64,000 nt of DNA from Stappia albiluteola (GTDB lineage: Bacteria; Pseudomonadota; Alphaproteobacteria; Rhizobiales; Stappiaceae), in NCBI RefSeq assembly GCF_014050225.1, contig NZ_JACFXV010000034.1, positions 62,001-126,000 of the forward strand, given 5' to 3'. The notes under the pieces are model-generated. The model made no database searches. It was not told where the DNA came from and saw nothing but the letters and a program-made list of their open reading frames with translations. Made by a program: the position numbers and the translations under genes. This document shows, piece after piece, positions 60,883 through 64,000 of this stretch (the first letter of the stretch is position 1; each line of letters opens with the position of its first letter).

Positions 60883-61998
60883 ATGGGCGCCTATATCCTG
60901 CGGCGACTTCTCCTGATCATCCCGACGCTGGTGGGGATCATGGCGATCAACTTCGCCATCATCCAGTTCGCGCCCGGCGGGCCTGTTGAACGCGTCATCG
61001 CGCAGTTGCAGGGGACCGACGTTTCGGCGACCGCGCGCATCAGCGGCGGCTCCGGCTCGGACCTGGGCGCGGGAAGCGGCCAGCAGGATTTCAGCGCCGG
61101 CCAGGGCGTGACGTCGAAATATCGCGGCGCCCAGGGCCTTGACCCGGAATTCGTGAAGGACCTCGAGCGCCAGTTCGGCTTCGACAAGCCGCCGCTGGAG
61201 CGCTTCGGCAAGATGCTCCTGGACTATGCCAGCTTCGATTTCGGGGAGAGCTATTTCCGGGACATCGCCGTCATCGATCTCATCGTCGAGAAAATGCCGG
61301 TTTCCATCTCGCTCGGCCTGTGGATGACGCTGATCTCCTATACCGTGTCGATCCCGCTGGGTATCCGCAAGGCGGTAAAGGACGGCTCGAGCTTCGACGT
61401 GTGGACCTCCGCTGTCATAGTCGTCGGTTATGCCATCCCGGGCTTCCTTTTCGCCGTCCTGCTGATCGTGCTCTTCGCCGGCGGATCGTTCCTCGACTGG
61501 TTCCCGCTACGGGGCCTCACGTCCGACAATTGGGAGCAGCTCTCCTGGCCGGCGCGCATCGTCGACTATTTCTGGCATCTCGTGCTGCCGCTCTCGGCGA
61601 TGGTGCTGTCGGCCTTCGCCACGACAACGCTGCTGACCAAGAATTCCTTCCTCGACGAGATCCGCAAGCAATATGTCCAGACAGCCCGCGCCAAGGGCCT
61701 GACCGAGAGGCAGGTGCTCTACGGCCATGTCTTCCGCAATGCGATGCTGATCGTCATTGCCGGCTTCCCGGGCGCCTTCATTTCGTCCTTCTTTGCCGGC
61801 TCGCTCCTGATCGAAACAATCTTCTCGCTCGACGGCCTGGGGCTGCTGGGCTTCGAATCCGTGATCAACCGCGACTACGCAGTGGTCTTCGCCACGCTCT
61901 ATATCTTCTCGCTGATGGGCCTGCTGGTGAACCTCATCTCCGACCTCACCTACACCTGGATCGATCCGCGCATCGACTTCGAAAGCCGTGAGGTCTGA
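60883..61998 (+). CDS. yejB: Peptide ABC transporter permease YejB
   Basis: The 371-aa inner-membrane permease starts [20 protein letters not shown], the typical first helix of DppB/OppB-like permeases. A long periplasmic loop after helix 1 contains a serine/glycine-rich stretch (about 45-75). The EAA-like coupling loop is [20 protein letters not shown] (about 268-287). It pairs with yejE, which starts 4 nt later. Confidence 0.93.
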   Translation: MGAYILRRLLLIIPTLVGIMAINFAIIQFAPGGPVERVIAQLQGTDVSATARISGGSGSDLGAGSGQQDFSAGQGVTSKYRGAQGLDPEFVKDLERQFGFDKPPLERFGKMLLDYASFDFGESYFRDIAVIDLIVEKMPVSISLGLWMTLISYTVSIPLGIRKAVKDGSSFDVWTSAVIVVGYAIPGFLFAVLLIVLFAGGSFLDWFPLRGLTSDNWEQLSWPARIVDYFWHLVLPLSAMVLSAFATTTLLTKNSFLDEIRKQYVQTARAKGLTERQVLYGHVFRNAMLIVIAGFPGAFISSFFAGSLLIETIFSLDGLGLLGFESVINRDYAVVFATLYIFSLMGLLVNLISDLTYTWIDPRIDFESREV

Positions 61999-62002
61999 GG
62001 CA

Positions 62003-63178
62003 ATGGATACCCGCGCCGAAAAGACCATGCAGCAAAGCGCTTTCATCGCGGAAGGCAAATCGCAGGCCCGGCCGAAGGGCCGTTTCGCGCTGTCGCCGAT
62101 CAATCGGCGCCGACTGACGAATTTCAAGGCCAACCGGCGCGGCTTCTGGTCGCTCTGGATTTTCCTGTTCCTGTTTATCGGGGCACTCTTTGCCGAATTC
62201 ATCGCCAACGATCGTCCGCTCCTCGTTTCCTACAAGGGCGAGATCCTGATGCCGGTATTGGTCGATTATCCGGAGGAGAAATTCGGCGGCTTCCTGGCGG
62301 TGACAGACTATCGCGACCCCTTCATCCAGGACGAGATCTCGGCAAACGGCTGGATGGTCTGGCCGCCGATCCGCTATTCCTATCGCACGGTGAACAACGA
62401 GATTCCGGTGCCGGCCCCCGCGCCGCCGTCCTGGATGCTCGACAAGGAGACGCGCTGTTCGCGCTACCCGCTTGGAGTGGACGATCCGAACTGTACGCTT
62501 GGCAACTGGAACTGGCTCGGGACCGACGACCAGGGCCGCGACGTCGTTGCCCGCCTCATCTACGGCTTCCGTATCTCCGTGTTGTTCGGACTGGCGCTCA
62601 CAATCGCCTCGTCGCTGATCGGCGTCGGAGCAGGCGCGGTGCAGGGCTATTATGGCGGGCTGGTCGATCTTTTCTTCCAGCGCTTCATCGAAATCTGGAC
62701 GGCGATCCCGACGCTCTACCTCATTCTGATCGTTTCCTCGGTGCTGGTGCCGGGCTTCTGGACCCTGTTCACGATCCTGCTTGCCTTTTCCTGGGTGGCA
62801 CTGGTCGGCGTGGTTCGGGCGGAGTTCCTGCGCGCTCGCAATTTCGAGTACGTGACGGCTGCGCGCGCGCTGGGCGTTTCCAACCGGGTTATCATGTGGC
62901 GGCACATGCTGCCCAACGCCATGGTGGCGACACTGACCTTCATGCCTTTCATCCTGAACGGCTCGATCTCGACGCTCACGGCGCTCGACTTTCTCGGCTT
63001 CGGCCTGCCTCCCGGCTCCGCTTCGCTTGGCGAATTGCTGGCGCAGGGCAAGAACAACCTGCAAGCGCCCTGGCTCGGCATCACCGGCTTCTTCGTCATC
63101 TCCATCATGCTGAGCCTGCTGATTTTCATCGGTGAAGCGGTGCGCGACGCCTTCGATCCGCGCAAGAGCTTCGCGTGA
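62003..63178 (+). CDS. yejE: Peptide ABC transporter permease YejE
   Basis: The 391-aa DppC-like permease has an N-terminal cytosolic extension, helix 1 at FWSLWIFLFLFIGALFAEFI and a large periplasmic insert (residues 70-165). It also has the characteristic NWLGTDDQGRDVVARLIYGF and an EAA-like loop (AARALGVSNRVIMWRHMLPN). The large insert containing SANGWMVWPPIRYSY is typical of YejE. The ATG at 62003 is 4 nt after yejB; the frame is open a few codons upstream inside yejB. Confidence 0.93.
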   Translation: MDTRAEKTMQQSAFIAEGKSQARPKGRFALSPINRRRLTNFKANRRGFWSLWIFLFLFIGALFAEFIANDRPLLVSYKGEILMPVLVDYPEEKFGGFLAVTDYRDPFIQDEISANGWMVWPPIRYSYRTVNNEIPVPAPAPPSWMLDKETRCSRYPLGVDDPNCTLGNWNWLGTDDQGRDVVARLIYGFRISVLFGLALTIASSLIGVGAGAVQGYYGGLVDLFFQRFIEIWTAIPTLYLILIVSSVLVPGFWTLFTILLAFSWVALVGVVRAEFLRARNFEYVTAARALGVSNRVIMWRHMLPNAMVATLTFMPFILNGSISTLTALDFLGFGLPPGSASLGELLAQGKNNLQAPWLGITGFFVISIMLSLLIFIGEAVRDAFDPRKSFA

Positions 63179-63188
63179 GGTGCGGCCA

Positions 63189-64000
<812 letters not shown>

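Overview
The window is a contiguous, GC-rich (about 60-65% by eye), densely coding piece of an alphaproteobacterial chromosome. Several features point to the order Hyphomicrobiales (Rhizobiales), around the Rhizobiaceae/Phyllobacteriaceae: a bacterial PmtA lipid methyltransferase behind dnaK-dnaJ, a Mur-type Fur protein, an OlsA-like acyltransferase, a PhrR/PraR-type regulator, a rimP leader, a CycM-type cytochrome, paired YejA proteins and an RpoH-type dnaK promoter. The genus cannot be fixed from the sequence alone.

Layout. Positions 1-9973 are almost entirely minus strand: gyrB (cut by the left edge), recF, dnaN, dnaA, then a 1.28 kb gene-free region with clustered GANTC (CcrM) sites, rpsT, an enoyl-CoA hydratase and mutM. 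Transcription flips at about 10.0 kb and nearly everything to the right is on the plus strand, as expected if the replication origin is close to dnaA-rpsT-mutM. Positions 10-17 kb hold ubiE-ubiB, alkB (minus), dnaK-dnaJ and pmtA. Positions 17.5-23.9 kb hold a methionine/methanethiol catabolic module: mtoX (SBP56-type methanethiol oxidase), an unknown His-containing membrane protein, mdeB (E1-type 2-oxoacid dehydrogenase), mdeA (methionine gamma-lyase) and mdeR (Lrp/AsnC). Positions 24-29 kb carry a flavin reductase, hslVU, a universal stress protein and an Nfu Fe-S scaffold. Positions 28.3-50.1 kb are a long informational and envelope backbone: tsaB-rimI-mur-olsA-miaB-phoH-ybeY-corC-lnt-praR-metK-trmB-rimP-nusA-ylxR-infB-rbfA-truB-rpsO-pnp. 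Positions 50-55 kb hold dapB, gpmA, a PfkB-family kinase, pheA, kdsB and cycM. Positions 55.5-64 kb hold a diguanylate cyclase and a Yej peptide ABC transporter (two binding proteins, two permeases, and an ATPase cut by the right edge).

How the genes work together. The most notable unit is the 17.5-23.9 kb module. MdeA would split methionine into methanethiol, 2-oxobutyrate and ammonia. MdeB, by analogy with Pseudomonas putida mdeB, would oxidise the 2-oxobutyrate. MtoX would oxidise the methanethiol. MdeR sits divergently as the likely regulator. A 19-bp perfect inverted repeat lies between mdeA and mdeB, and a 15-bp palindrome lies just before mdeR. The rimP-to-pnp stretch is the classic translation/RNA-decay superoperon with recognisable leader structures before rimP and pnp. 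A third, less familiar hairpin-plus-T-tract precedes metK.

No tRNA, rRNA, insertion sequence, prophage or CRISPR array was recognised. Start sites differing from the longest open frame were chosen from ribosome-binding sites and family N termini, and reasons are given per gene.
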